64,000 nucleotides of DNA from Ariolimax columbianus (Eukaryota > Mollusca > Gastropoda > Stylommatophora > Arionidae), in the NCBI GenBank assembly GCA_036924085.1, contig JAVGWX010000018.1, positions 20,621,964 to 20,685,963 on the forward strand, given 5' to 3'. The stretch's first letter is position 1; every line of letters starts with the position of its first letter. The notes below the pieces were generated by a model. That model searched no databases and was not told the origin of the DNA. It was given only the letters and a program-made list of their open reading frames with translations. The position numbers and the translations under genes are program-made. This document shows, in pieces, positions 20,391 to 30,690 of this stretch.

Positions 20391-21362
20391 TACTAGTTTG
20401 TCAGCTTGAATCGGCTTTCTGTAATATCTGTGTGTCTTGGGCCGTTTTGGACCTGGCGAAGCCTATCTCGCTCCCGGCAACGTGTCCCTCGAGAATGCGA
20501 ATTTTTCTATGATCTCCCTGTCTACTTAAGCATGGCGTCACAGGTTCACTCTAAACTCTTTTCCGTATTCTTTTTCCGGCATCTTTTTCATCTTGTCCGT
20601 TTGCTTTTAATCGCTCTTGTGTATTCTGTGTTCGACTTTATCCTATAGTATGTTGAATGAAATACAATTCGGCGCTTTGACGGATACATGTCCAATTGGA
20701 AAAACGCACTTAAAACACGTTATCCAAGTAGAATCTTTAACACTGGAATTGTAGACCCAATGATCACATAAAAACTCAGGAGCGAATCAGATCAGCAGTC
20801 ATGTTTGCGCTCGACCCCGAAGGACACTTCTCAAAAACCCTACCATACATATGCTCTTTTGCAATATATTCAGGACGACCAGGTCTGTCTTCATCAGCAA
20901 TTATTGAGAGTCATTGATAAAACTGATCGATGATCCGTTATGCATCCGTTTAAGCGACATTCACTTCTCGCCGTAAACAGAAAACATTTCTTTATGAAAA
21001 GCATTTGTTGGAAATCCTTTCACGCATAAAAAACCCTTAAAAAAACAAAAACAAACAATATATATCACGATATCACGCTGTTCTTCGCTCGTATACTCCA
21101 CGAACATGGTCTCCATCTGAGCTGCGAACGCGAATGCAACACATATCATCTGCTGCTTAAGGTTATCGCCGATAAGGATGTTGCTGTCATTAAACTCCTC
21201 CACTTCTTCGCCGCTCGTCCTGAAAAAAAAACATTCAGACGTTGTGTCGTAGTTTACAGCGGGGCTACGATATCTGCGCATTTTGACCCCACACATCCGG
21301 TCTCTACACATTTTTAGAACCTGGCTTATCGTCACTGTTGGAGCCTAATTCGAATAGGTTCT
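20391..21362. other. unassigned intronic sequence
   Basis: No recognised element. The minus-strand open frame at 20961-21335 (about 124 codons) has no domain I recognise, low-complexity Phe/Cys runs and no splice context. I do not call it a gene. Confidence 0.45.
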
Positions 21363-21510
21363 TGGTCAGTTATGAGTCACTGACCCTGATGCAAGCATCC
21401 AGCTAAGAGTCACTGACCCTGATGCAAGCATCCAGCTAAGAGTCACTGACCCTGGTACAAGCATCCAGCTAAGAGTCACTGACCCTGATGCAAGCATACA
21501 GCTATAAGTC
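21363..21510. repeat. 33-bp minisatellite, ~4.4 copies
   Basis: Unit AGAGTCACTGACCCTGATGC plus AAGCATCCAGCTA, nearly identical between copies. Confidence 0.85.
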
Positions 21511-21639
21511 TCTGACTGCAGTCTGCACATTCACTGCTGCACATAATGTTCCCTCGATTACAACGTACAACTTTTACGCATTACTTTGTGAGATACTTAG
21601 TGACAACACCCTTATAAGGCGTTCTCCTTATTTCTCTAA

Positions 21640-21858
21640 TCCCAAAGGGGGTGTGCGTTGCACTGTGGTTTTTATTTTGCGCCTGTCGGCCCAGTGCATC
21701 CGACGTCAGTATTAATTTTATGTAAGGGCTTGCTTCTTCCTGCATTTTCTAAGGGTTTGCTTCCCTGGGGTAACGGCTGGTGCTATTATGGGGATCGAAC
21801 CTAGCATCTTTTGGTTGTGAGCCGTGTTACTTAACCACTTACCCACGCCGTCCCCATC
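21640..21858 (-). mobile_element. SINE-2 copy 2
   Basis: Minus-strand tRNA-like head: GACGGCGTGGGTAAGTGGTT and B-box-like AGGTTCGATCCCC, then the SINE-2 body ending GTGCAACGCACACCCCCTTT. It is close to the copies at 935 and 34393. Confidence 0.75.
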
Positions 21859-22360
21859 CAGTTATAATAATTTAATCTTAGTTCCTTCTCACAATTTGTG
21901 TCCGTGTATTTTTGGGTCTAGCCACCCCTCTTCACCTGAGGATTCCATGTAAGAGCCTGTCTGGCTATGTTGGACTGTACCTTCAGAAGCGTATGCCATA
22001 TCCAGCCCCCTTTTCTTCGCTTTATTTGTTGTTCTAGTGGCTGTTGTTGGCTCCTCTCCCACAAGTCTTCATTCACCACCACGCCACGTTATGCCAATTT
22101 TCCTTCGCATGCATTTGTTAACGAAAGACTAACTTTTTTGTTGAATAGCCTTGGACGTTACCCACGTCTCCGCTCATTACAACATCACCGACTTGACACT
22201 GGAGTTGAATATTTTGTTGCTGTTATGATTCGTTAGTAATTTTCATTTGTATTGTTCTCTGTCCATGACAAGGACTTCTTCGCTGTTATAAGGTAAATTT
22301 CATTTTCTGAAGCAGCATCGGGGTTTGTCTTTTACACCGCTTCTATTCTGTTACCTTTAG
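21859..22360. other. unassigned intronic sequence with acceptor of exon f
   Basis: Nothing recognised. It ends in the strong acceptor TTCTATTCTGTTACCTTTAG. Confidence 0.5.
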
Positions 22361-22506
22361 GACCACTTTGATTATGGCACAGTGGAAGAATCGCAGACTG
22401 CAACATTCTTCAATCACACCAGAATGACCCACTACTCTCGCATGTGGGCCCATATGTCTGTTCTATCCCCCAAGTCGATGAGCAAGGACACAGTGGTCGG
22501 ATTTGA
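22361..22506 (+). CDS. iGluR exon f: S2 segment
   Basis: 146-nt exon in phase 0/2, acceptor TTACCTTTAG, donor GTAAGT. It translates DHFDYGTVEESQTATFFNHT, RMTHYSRMWAHMSVLSPKSM, SKDTVVGF and a split Glu. It corresponds to the S2 start of the ligand-binding domain (family pattern I.YGT...GST..FF..S.I..Y..MW.FM). The Thr that binds the ligand gamma-carboxylate in AMPA receptors is kept (22397-22399), while the preceding Ser is Gln (22394-22396). A 1-kb ATC/ATT tract begins immediately after the donor. Confidence 0.94.
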
Positions 22507-22511
22507 GTAAG

Positions 22512-23540
22512 TCTACATCATCATATTTACCGCTGACATCATCTTTATCATAATCACCATCATGATTTTTATAATAATAAAAACCATCTTCATTATAATC
22601 ATCATCTTTATCATTGTCGTCATCATCAAAGTCTTCATAATCTTTATTTTAATAATAATAATCGTCATTATCAACATCATTAACATCATCTTCATCATCT
22701 TTATAATAATAATAACTATCATCCTTTTTGTGATCACCATCTTTATCATTATCACCATCTTTATCATTATCACCATCTTTATCATTATCACCATCTTTAT
22801 CATTATCACCATCTTTATCATTATCACCATCTTTATCATTATCACCATCTTTATCATTATCACCATCAACATCATGTGTGTCATTATCAGCATCTTTACT
22901 ATTAATCCCATTATCATAATTTTTATCATCGCTATTATCTCTATCATTTCTTTCATGATAATAAATTTTATCATTATCAACATTAGCATCACCATTTTAT
23001 GCTCCAAATTATCATCGTCCTGTTCATCACCACCATCGTCATATTTGAGAGCATCCTCGTCATCTTTATCAGCATCGTCATCATCTTTATCAGCGTTTTC
23101 ATCATTAAAATATTTATCAGCATCATCATAATCATTCTGTATCAACTTTATTACCATTTTCATCTCCATTTTTTATCACAATTATTGTCATCATAATCAT
23201 CATTACTATCAACTTTATCATCACCCCCATCATCATCTTGTTTATTGGCATCATTATGATCATAAACGTCACCATCACCACTATCATCTTTATTACCATC
23301 ATCTTCATCCTATTCTATCACCATCATTATCACCCTAATTATAGCCATCGTCGTCACTATAATCTTTATTACCATCATCGTAATCTTTATTATAATCATC
23401 TCTATTATCATCACAATCATAATTATCAGTATAATCTTTATCATATTTAATATTAACATCGTTCTTATCAATATCTGCGACATCAGCATTATCATCGCCA
23501 TCTTCTTCATCATTATCATCAGCATAATCATTGATTCCTT
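22512..23540. repeat. ~1-kb ATC/ATT triplet-rich tract
   Basis: Long degenerate (ATCATTATC)n and (ATCTTT)n sequence beginning 6 bases after the donor. A clean sub-array of CACCATCTTTATCATTAT (18 bp) lies at ~22736-22865. All long Ile-rich (+) and Met/Asp-rich (-) open frames here are artefacts of the triplet period. Confidence 0.92.
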
Positions 23541-23599
23541 GATTAAACGCCACTACACACACACACCAGCAAGGACTTATGATTGCCCAGTATGTTGTC

Positions 23600-24191
23600 T
23601 CCCTTTAAAAGGGGTCCGTACTGCACGCGATATTACACGTTTTTTTGGCGTATGACAAAAAAAAGTTCACGGAAGAATATTTCTGTATACCCAGCAGAAA
23701 CATGGACACATGTATATACAGATGGCCCATCTAATAAAGCCACATCCAATGGAAGTGGAGTGATTTGTTGTAAACAAAGGAACAGAGATGAAAAAAACTC
23801 GAGTGTGGAGGAGCATCCCCATAAACAGACATGAGCATCATATATAAATGAGGCAAAGACCGTAATTAAAGCCAACTTCATGGTGAAATGGACTTCCGAA
23901 ACTAATAATTTAACTAGAGAAGAGCAAGTCCTCATCTTCAGACTGAGAACTGGGCATTACAGACTCAATAGTCATTTCTACAACAAAATGAGGATTGGGA
24001 TAGATGACAGGTGTCCATGGGAGGAGCATTCCATGACCGTGGAGCACTTCCTACAAAGCTGCATTCTCACGCAGGATGAACAATATTGGCCTCATGAGAC
24101 AGATACGAGACAAAAGTTGTATGGAGATAAAACAACATTACAGACAACTGTGTCCTTTGTAAGAGAAACTGGGGCCTTGATTTTGGGATGA
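23600..24191 (+). mobile_element. LINE-B copy with expanded GAA tail
   Basis: The + strand codes in one frame for WTHVYTDGPSNKATSNGSGV (start of RNase H, with the first catalytic Asp in YTDG). After an internal deletion and frame change it resumes as LTREEQVLIFRLRTGHYRLN, SHFYNKMRIGIDDRCPWEEH, MTVEHFLQSCI and QKLYGDKTTLQTTVSFVRET to a stop at 24189-24191. Most of RNase H is lost. The GAA tail begins right after the stop. Confidence 0.8.
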
Positions 24192-24194
24192 ACG

Positions 24195-24790
24195 AAGAAG
24201 AAGGTAAGAAGAAGAAGAAGCAGAAGAAGAAGAAGAAGAAGAAGAAGAAGAAGGTAAGAAGAAGAAGAAGAAGAGGGTAAAAAGAAGAAAAAGAAGAAGA
24301 AGAAGAAGAAAAAGGTAAGAAGAAGAAGAAAAAGAAGAAGAAGAAGAAAAAGAAGAAGAAGAAGAAGAAGGTAAGAAGAAGAAGAAGAAGAGGGTAAGAA
24401 GAAGAAAAAGAAGAAGAAGAAGAAGAAAAAGGTAAGAAGAAGAAGAAAAAGAAGAAGAAGAAGAAGAAGAAAAAGAAGAAGAAGAAGAAGAAAAAGGTAA
24501 GAAGAAGAAGAAGAAGAAGAAGAAGAGGGTAAGAAGAAGAAAAAGAAGAAGAAGAAGAAGAAAAAGGTAAGAAGAAGAAGAAGAAGAAGAAAAAGAAGAA
24601 GAAGAAGAAGAAGAAGAGGGTAAGAAGAAGAAAAGAAGAAGAAGAAGAAGAAGAAGAAGAAGAAGAAGAAGAAGAAGAAGAAGAAGAAGAAGAAGAAGAA
24701 GAAGAAGAAGAAGAAAAGAAGAAGAAAATAAGAAGAAGAAAAAGAAGAAGAAAAATAATAAGAAGAAACAGGAGAAGAAGAAGAAGAATT
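24195..24790. repeat. (GAA)n array, ~600 bp
   Basis: Almost pure GAA triplets punctuated by GGTAA and GAGGGTAA variants that recur at higher-order spacing (for example around 24253, 24273, 24312, 24370, 24391, 24430). It lies directly 3' of a LINE-B copy and is read as its amplified tail. It ends about 80 bases before exon g, so it lies just upstream of the acceptor of an essential exon. Confidence 0.9.
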
Positions 24791-24868
24791 AGTAGAACCG
24801 TCCCAATATCACCGGAATGTTTCATGTATAAAATATTGACACATTCCTTTTTCTATTTCTGGCTCTAG

Positions 24869-25081
24869 ACGAGTCCAAAAAGGCAGATACGCCTTTATCT
24901 GGGACTCCCCAATAATACGTTATAAACTTAGCAACAACTGCGACCTTATGGAGATAGGCTCGCCCTTTGACCTCAAAGGTTATGGATTTGCGCATCAGAA
25001 AAATGCTCCTTATGGCGATAAATTGTCATGGGCGTTGTTGAAACTTCAGGATGATGGGGTTCTGTACAAATTGGAGAGAAA
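24869..25081 (+). CDS. iGluR exon g: S2 with Asp at ligand site
   Basis: 213-nt exon in phase 2/2, acceptor TTTCTGGCTCTAG, donor GTGAGT. It translates (E)RVQKGRYAFIWDSPIIRYK, LSNNCDLMEIGSPFDLKGYG, FAHQKNAPYGDKLSWALLKL, QDDGVLYKLER plus a split Lys. It covers the S2 lobe. FIWDS holds the residue that contacts the ligand amine; it is Asp (24903-24905), as in GluN1/GluN3 and delta subunits, not the Glu of AMPA/kainate receptors. The Cys in NNCDL pairs with the Cys after WWPP in the next exon (conserved disulfide). The GYGFA...PYGD...L.L...G.L..L..KWW pattern is canonical. Confidence 0.95.
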
Positions 25082-25294
25082 GTGAGTACATCTTTTGATA
25101 TGCTTCGGTGTTATGTAGTGCGTCATGTAAATTGAGCAAGTGTGTGTTTGTTAGTTGTGTTTCTTCCTGCATACGTATGCAATATTTTTAGTTTGTTTTT
25201 TAGTCACGCCTATTAATTTGTTTGTGAATTTGTGAAATGATGAATCGATAGATTTACATATCCATCGATTCCGCCATATATTAATTTACAACCC

Positions 25295-25900
25295 ATGCGT
25301 CGAAATTTATGACCTAGGAGTTATAATAGATCATACAGGTAGGGTGAGCGAGCAAGTCCAGGTAGCAGTAAAAAAAAAGGCAAATGCAATGCTAGGTATG
25401 ATAAATAGAAATATTTAACATAGGAGCATGGAAGTGATAGTTAAACTGTATAAAGCATTAGTTAGACCTAGATTAGAGTACTGTGTACAGGTGTGGAGTC
25501 CTTATCATAGAGGGGATATAAACCTGCTGGAAAGGATACAAAGAAGAGCGACAAAACTGATAGTGGGATTCCGAAATTATAGTTACGAGAAAGGCTCAGA
25601 ACACCCGACCTACAATGTCAAAAAAATAGAATAATTCGAGGTGACTTAATACATGTTTACAAGTAATCAACGGAAGGGATAACTAATTTTTTTTTCAAAA
25701 GACAACTGCCTACAAGAACAAGAGTGCACAGCCCCAAATTAATTTTAAAAAGGCCCAGATTACATTAGACGAAATATTCTTTTAGTCAGAGGGTGGTGAC
25801 TGTTTGTAATGCATTGCAAAAGGAAATATTGGAGGCAGGGTCAATTGATACAAGAATAAATTGGATGCGCATAGTTATTTTAAATCAGTGAATTTAAACA
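25295..25900 (+). mobile_element. CR1-like LINE fragment (RT C-terminal region)
   Basis: The + strand gives DLGVIIDHTGRVSEQVQVAV, then VKLYKALVRPRLEYCVQVWS, PYHRGDINLLERIQRRATKL and, after frameshifts, FFKRQLPTRTRVHSPKLILK and FSQRVVTVCNALQKEILEAG. These are the C-terminal motifs typical of CR1/L2-like non-LTR elements (RP.LEYC.QVW.P....DI..LE..QRRATK). It is broken by at least two frameshifts and several stops. A relative lies at 47716-48000 (-). Confidence 0.75.
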
Positions 25901-25989
25901 AAAACTGGTTTATAAAGGCTCTGCAGAGTCTTCTAAACCAGTATAAAGATGTTAGCTTAAGTTATATCTGTCGATCTATCAAACTGCCA

Positions 25990-26320
25990 ATCTACAAAGC
26001 TATCCATCAATTCATTAACTCACGTATTAACCCATACATCTTTAGATCCAGCAATCTTTACACACACTGTCCAGTCCTTACAGCCATTCATGTTTCAATC
26101 ATCCATCGCTATACTAATCCATGCTGTAATCATCCATCTTTGCATATATCCATCTTCATACTAATCCATGCTCTATTCTTCCATTTTTACATAAATCCAT
26201 GTATAAAACAATCTTAAACACATCCATATTTAAATGTAACCGTATTTACATACATCCATATTTACACCCATCCATATTTACACCAATCCATGTTTACACC
26301 CATCCATATTTACACCAAAC
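25990..26320. repeat. degenerate (TCCATNTTTACANNCA)n repeat
   Basis: Irregular 14-17 bp period built on ATCCAT and TTTACAC, tightest at 26225-26320. Confidence 0.7.
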
Positions 26321-26324
26321 AAAT

Positions 26325-26420
26325 AGGAAAGAACAACTTTTTTCGCCTCAACTGCGGAATGAACCCAGGACCACTCGTATGAGAAGCCAGAGCGCTAACC
26401 ACTGCACTACGAGGCTCACT
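26325..26420 (-). mobile_element. SINE-1 head (tRNA-like)
   Basis: The minus strand starts GTGAGCCTCGTAGTGCAGTG, then GGTTAGCGCTCTGGC (A box) and GGGTTCATTCCGC (B box), closely matching the head of the complete SINE-1 at 34999-35259. The body is missing. Confidence 0.7.
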
Positions 26421-26719
26421 TGATCTTCCTTGCGTAAATATATTTGAGGATGAGATTGCAAATTTATTTTGCTATAAAACAGGGGTCTTCAACAGTTTTT
26501 TTTCTATGCGCCTTTTTCCCCACATGTCAAAATATCACATGAAGATGTTCTGACACTAAAAGCTCATTCAAAATAGCCTACGTTTGAAGTATATGTTTAT
26601 AGTATACGTTTTTAGTATATGTTTATAGTATATGTTTATATACATGACCTTATTTTATTATTTTATATATTAGCTGTTTTGATTTCTCTGCATTAAAACA
26701 ACGTGACTTACATAACGCC
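26421..26719. other. unassigned AT-rich intronic sequence
   Basis: Contains a short repeat of GTATATGTTTATA near 26590-26645 and nothing else recognised. Confidence 0.4.
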
Positions 26720-26975
26720 GGCCATGGTTAGGTGGTTTGTTAAGAGCATCCATAGATGGCACCTAACAGGCTGCGGATCTACTTTGCTATAGAATCTATT
26801 AAGATGGGCTCGTACATCGGTTAACCACCCTCCGTAAGCGCTTGTCCCAACTAAGCGGAGTATTAATCTGCTCGAGCCTAGTCCGCTAAGCAGAAAAATC
26901 TTATCCCGGATATATCCTGGTCATACCAGATCTAGGACATGCACAGGAGCATCTGCCCCTATAGAAGTATAAACC
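26720..26975 (+). mobile_element. Rep-D copy 3
   Basis: Landmarks GATGGCACCTAACAGGCTGC, CGGTTAACCACCCTCCGTAA and TCTGCTCGAGCCTAGTCCGC align it with the copies at 13690 and 18728. Confidence 0.7.
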
Positions 26976-27249
26976 GAACTTAAGAACTTAGAAGAATTAA
27001 GACTGGCATGAAAGATGTAGTACATAAGTGAAGAACAAATAAAAGTCTACTTAATGAATGTACAGAACAGAATAATAGTGAAAATTCACAGGAAAAAGCC
27101 GATGTAAAGTGGGAATGCTTAAGGAACAAATAGGAAAGAACACGCAAAACAAGTTTGTATGAATGAGGACATGCTAAGTATTGTGGAAAGCGGAAAACAA
27201 GCAAAGAATACAAGTAATTAAAACATGATTGATAAAGAAATATGTTCAA

Positions 27250-28475
27250 TGTGCAGACAGACTAAAGAGAAATCGTTGGAGGACAAATATAAAAGTATAG
27301 ATGATATGAATGGAAAACAAGAGAACTACATGAAGAAATAATTAAATATGATAAAAGGTTAACATATCCGTAAAGGTAGGGGTAGTATTAAGGACCCAAA
27401 TGGAAATATGTTTTTTGATACAACATAAATAACAAAAAGATGGGCAGGATATGTTGATGCTCTTTCATGATGAAAGAGGAAAGTTAAGTAAAAGGTACAG
27501 CAGAACCGTCAATTCTAAATCAGAAGTTAATAGAACTATAAGAATAATAAAGAAAAGGAAAGCGACCGAACCAGATGGCATTACTGTCGAAATGATAGAA
27601 GAGCTGAAAGAATTTGATGTTGATCGAGTCGCATATCTATGCAACAACATATTATATTTGTATATATTATATTACATATTAGTTGCCAAACGCAAGAGAT
27701 GATGGCCACATCAACAGACGGTTTTGTCTTGAAGATGTATCTTGCGCTGTATTTGAATAATATAATGATGAAGGAACTGCGCTTGTCATCGATCTCACTT
27801 TCTGGTCCCGAGCCACCTTGAACCAGTGGCAAGCCATTAATCAAGACGACTAGAGGCAACTCAGGATACAGGCCCACTGGTCTCACCTCCCGTGAGACCA
27901 GGGATCACTTTAAAACTTGTGGGATCTGATTCGAAAGAAATCAGAAGAAGACTAGCTATGGCAACGCAGAGACTGAACAGACTGAAGAAATTATGGCAGA
28001 GCACCAACAAAATGATAAAAGTAAAAGTCTTGAGAGTCTGTGTTTTTCCTGTGGCAGCCTATTGCTGTGAATCATGGACAATTACCAAAACTTCTAGACA
28101 AAGAATCGACTCCTTCCAGTCAAAATGTTACAGAAAGATCCTCAAAATACCCTGGACAGAGAAAAAAAACAAATGTATACATTCGGCATATGTTGAGCAT
28201 AGAGGAGAACTAGTTTATCAATTCCATTTTGGCTAGAAAATGCAAATACTTTGGTCACATCAAGAGACACAACGGTATTGAGAGAACGGTGATGGAAGGT
28301 ATGGTGCCAGGCAAAAGAGGAAGGGGTAAACCAAGAAGTCGATGGCACCAAGATATCCAGAAATGCCTGGGTATGACTGTGGCGGAGGCTGGAGTTTTGG
28401 CAATTGAACGAGTTTCTTTCAGACAGACTGTGATGGGAGCGAAATTCTACAAAGGACATGCTACATGATGATGAT
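27250..28475 (+). mobile_element. LINE-G, degraded 3' half with (ATG)n tail
   Basis: The + strand carries pre-RT and RT pieces (DPNGNMFFDTT, RWAGYVDALFHDERGKL, RTIRIIKKRKATEPDGITVE). The RT core is deleted, and a well-kept C-terminal part follows: RRLAMATQRLNRLKKLWQST, VKVLRVCVFPVAAYCCESWT, QSKCYRKILKIPWTEKKNK, then in another frame YFGHIKRHNGIERTVMEGMV and GKRGRGKPRSRWHQDIQKCL. It ends in ATGATGATG at ~28464. The C-terminal H-I-K-R-H-N...GKRGRGRP..RW pattern is characteristic of endonuclease-RT LINEs found across invertebrates. It is inactive. Confidence 0.8.
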
Positions 28476-28957
28476 GGGATCTGATAGTCTGCCGCTTCTG
28501 TTCGTCGCTTTGGGAGATGAGTGCCTGACTTCTCGACAACAGCGACCCCAAAAGACTTCGCAGAGTCTTTAGACAACCAATGTTACATTCCAGTCGTGTG
28601 GTTTCCTCACAAGGTGGGATGTTCATGTCCCCCGAAGTCACCCCTGCGCAGTCATGCTGGTACTGTAGGAATCTAGGCTGATGTGTCTGGGGCTGTCATT
28701 GTCCTGCAGACAATCAGTACTGATCAGGTACGATGGTTTCACTAGTTCTGCCTGGCTACACGCCGCCACACATAGGCTTTACTAAATCATTCTTAATAGA
28801 AGTTTTCCCAATTTTTTTTTAGTGTAACTAAATTTCTTAATGGCCTTAATAGTAGTTTTATATTGTAAAAACGAATGTCTTCAGAGGCCCAAAATACTGC
28901 AGAGTGAAGGATTTATATTTGATTAACTGTAACGTACAATTTAAAACCGCTTAACGT
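28476..28957. other. unassigned intronic sequence
   Basis: No element recognised. Confidence 0.4.
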
Positions 28958-29148
28958 AGAAGATGTTAAGGTATTCAGTGGAATGGATGCTCTGATAGAA
29001 GATGTTACAGTATTCAGTAGAATGGATGTCCTGATAGAAGATGTTATGGTATTCATAGAATGGATGCACCCAGGGAAGATGTTTAGGTATTCAGTGGAAT
29101 GGATGCACTGGTAGAAGATGTTAAGGTATTCAGTGGAATGGATGCGCT
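28958..29148. repeat. 39-bp minisatellite, ~4-5 copies
   Basis: Unit GAAGATGTTAAGGTATTCAG plus TGGAATGGATGCTCTGATA with small deletions. It abuts a Rep-A copy. Confidence 0.8.
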
Positions 29149-29149
29149 G

Positions 29150-29475
29150 TAACGTTTAGTTACCCAAAACTGACTGCTAGAATCAAGGCCAGCGACCCAG
29201 AGTAGACAAAACCCTTCGACACCCGCACGTGCTGATCCTGGTTAACAGTGCACCTGAGCATACTGGTTAATTAAGGACAAGGGATCGAAGAAGATAAGGC
29301 TAACCCAATACCCACAAATGTTATGATGAAGTCGGATGTGTCGGACAGAAATGTGCAAATATCGCAGTCTATGTATAAACTACGATACACCGTATTCCTT
29401 TCTCCGGGCTACATCCTTCTACTTACAAAGCCCTTTTCAGGGCTTGTAGCGGAAGTTTGATAACGAACGACGAAG
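29150..29475 (+). mobile_element. Rep-A copy 4
   Basis: Diverged copy from AACTGACTGCTAGAATCAAG through GATGAAGTCGGATGTGTCGG and CAAAGCCCTTTTCAGGGCTT to GATAACGAACGACGAAGAA. It ends in a short GAA tail. Confidence 0.7.
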
Positions 29476-29589
29476 AAAAAGAAGGATGGGTAAAATAAAG
29501 ATGTTTTGCCAATTGAATATCAGAAATCAGAATATCATTAATCAGAATATCAGAAATCAGAATATCATTAATCATGAAGTGAAAGATAA

Positions 29590-29604
29590 CCCTCCCCCCC
29601 CCCC

Positions 29605-29634
<30 letters not shown>
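29590..29634. repeat. poly-C run (~45 nt, one G)
   Basis: Nearly pure C tract. It may form i-motif/G-quadruplex structures and is a likely sequencing weak point. The Pro-rich and Gly-rich frames across it are not genes. Confidence 0.9.
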
Positions 29635-29635
<1 letters not shown>

Positions 29636-29914
29636 CGCCAACCTGGTAAACGACTCAAGCCATTTCTAATGTCCATTAATTTTCTTCTCAAGACTAACAC
29701 GTTCAAAGAACACATTTTTTATTAGATTAATAAATTCTTACTGAATCTTGATTGAGTATACCCAAAAAGAACTAAAGAATTTATTTATATATAAACGTGA
29801 TCTAAAAGAAATTCCTAGCATTTTTTATGTTATCTTTTTTTTTGGGTCACAACAAAATTTTAATTTTTAATAAACGCGCAGAAATGTATGGGAGAAAATA
29901 TTTTTATAAATTAC

Positions 29915-30080
29915 TTCTTCTTCTGCGTTCGTTCTCAATCTCCCACTACCAAGCCCTGAACAGCGCTTTGTAAGTAGCAGGAAGTAGTCCGGAGAACCGA
30001 ATGCGTTGTGTCGCTAGTTTACAGCTTGACTGCGATAGTTGCACCTTTCGGTCCGACACATTCGTCTTCGGCAGAGATAA
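29915..30080 (-). mobile_element. Rep-A copy 5, 3' half
   Basis: In the + strand it starts with a CTTCTTCTTC tail, then GCGTTCGTTCTCAATCTCCC and TTTCGGTCCGACACATTCGT. This is the 3' half of Rep-A, inverted, with a GAA tail. Confidence 0.75.
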
Positions 30081-30344
30081 ACTACTAATTTGTAAACCGT
30101 CGTTCAGTAGAGATGGAGTTTCATCAACAAATGATAATGTTTATTTACAGCTGTTATAAAGGTCTACTGAGGGTCGTATACTCTTTATATCAAGGTGAAA
30201 TTTTAAATGTTGACTGTTTTTAAATTAAAGGTCGTATTAGCATTGTTTTAAAATCATTCATTACAAGTAAGATATTTATGCAAATGTTATCAAGCAGATT
30301 AGAGGTAGTAAAAAGTGAGTACCAATACCGTATAAGATATTTGA

Positions 30345-30690
30345 TATCAAGATGCTGAGCAGCGCATGAACTAAAGCGGTCAGTGAACCAAAGCTAACTG
30401 CTAGCACCAGGGCCAGCGATTCAGAACTGCCAAGACACGTATCCAAATCCACATGGTGAAACTGGATAACGGGCTACAACAAGGCAGACTGGATAAGGAG
30501 AATGGATCGAAAAGGGAATGCTAACCCAGTACCCACAAATGATATGATAAAGTAATATGTGTTGAAGCGAAACGTGCAAATATCGCAGTAAAGCTGTAAA
30601 TTATGACACAATTCATTCCGTTCACTGGATTACTTCCTGCTATTTGCAAAGCCCTTTCTAGGACTTAGTAGCGGGAGTTTGAGAACGAAC
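30345..30690 (+). mobile_element. Rep-A copy 6 (body)
   Basis: Starts ATATCAAGATGCTGAGCAGC. A full but diverged Rep-A body that continues without break into a tandem array of its own 3' end. Confidence 0.75.

Noticed and set aside
20961..21335. 124-codon minus-strand open frame.
   Set aside because: No recognisable domain, biased composition, no flanking splice or conservation evidence.
22513..23562. Ile-rich and Met/Asp-rich open frames up to ~218 codons.
   Set aside because: Pure consequence of the ATC/ATT triplet tract in the intron.
24067..24825. 252-codon Ser/Phe/Leu-rich minus-strand frame.
   Set aside because: It is the antisense of the GAA array.
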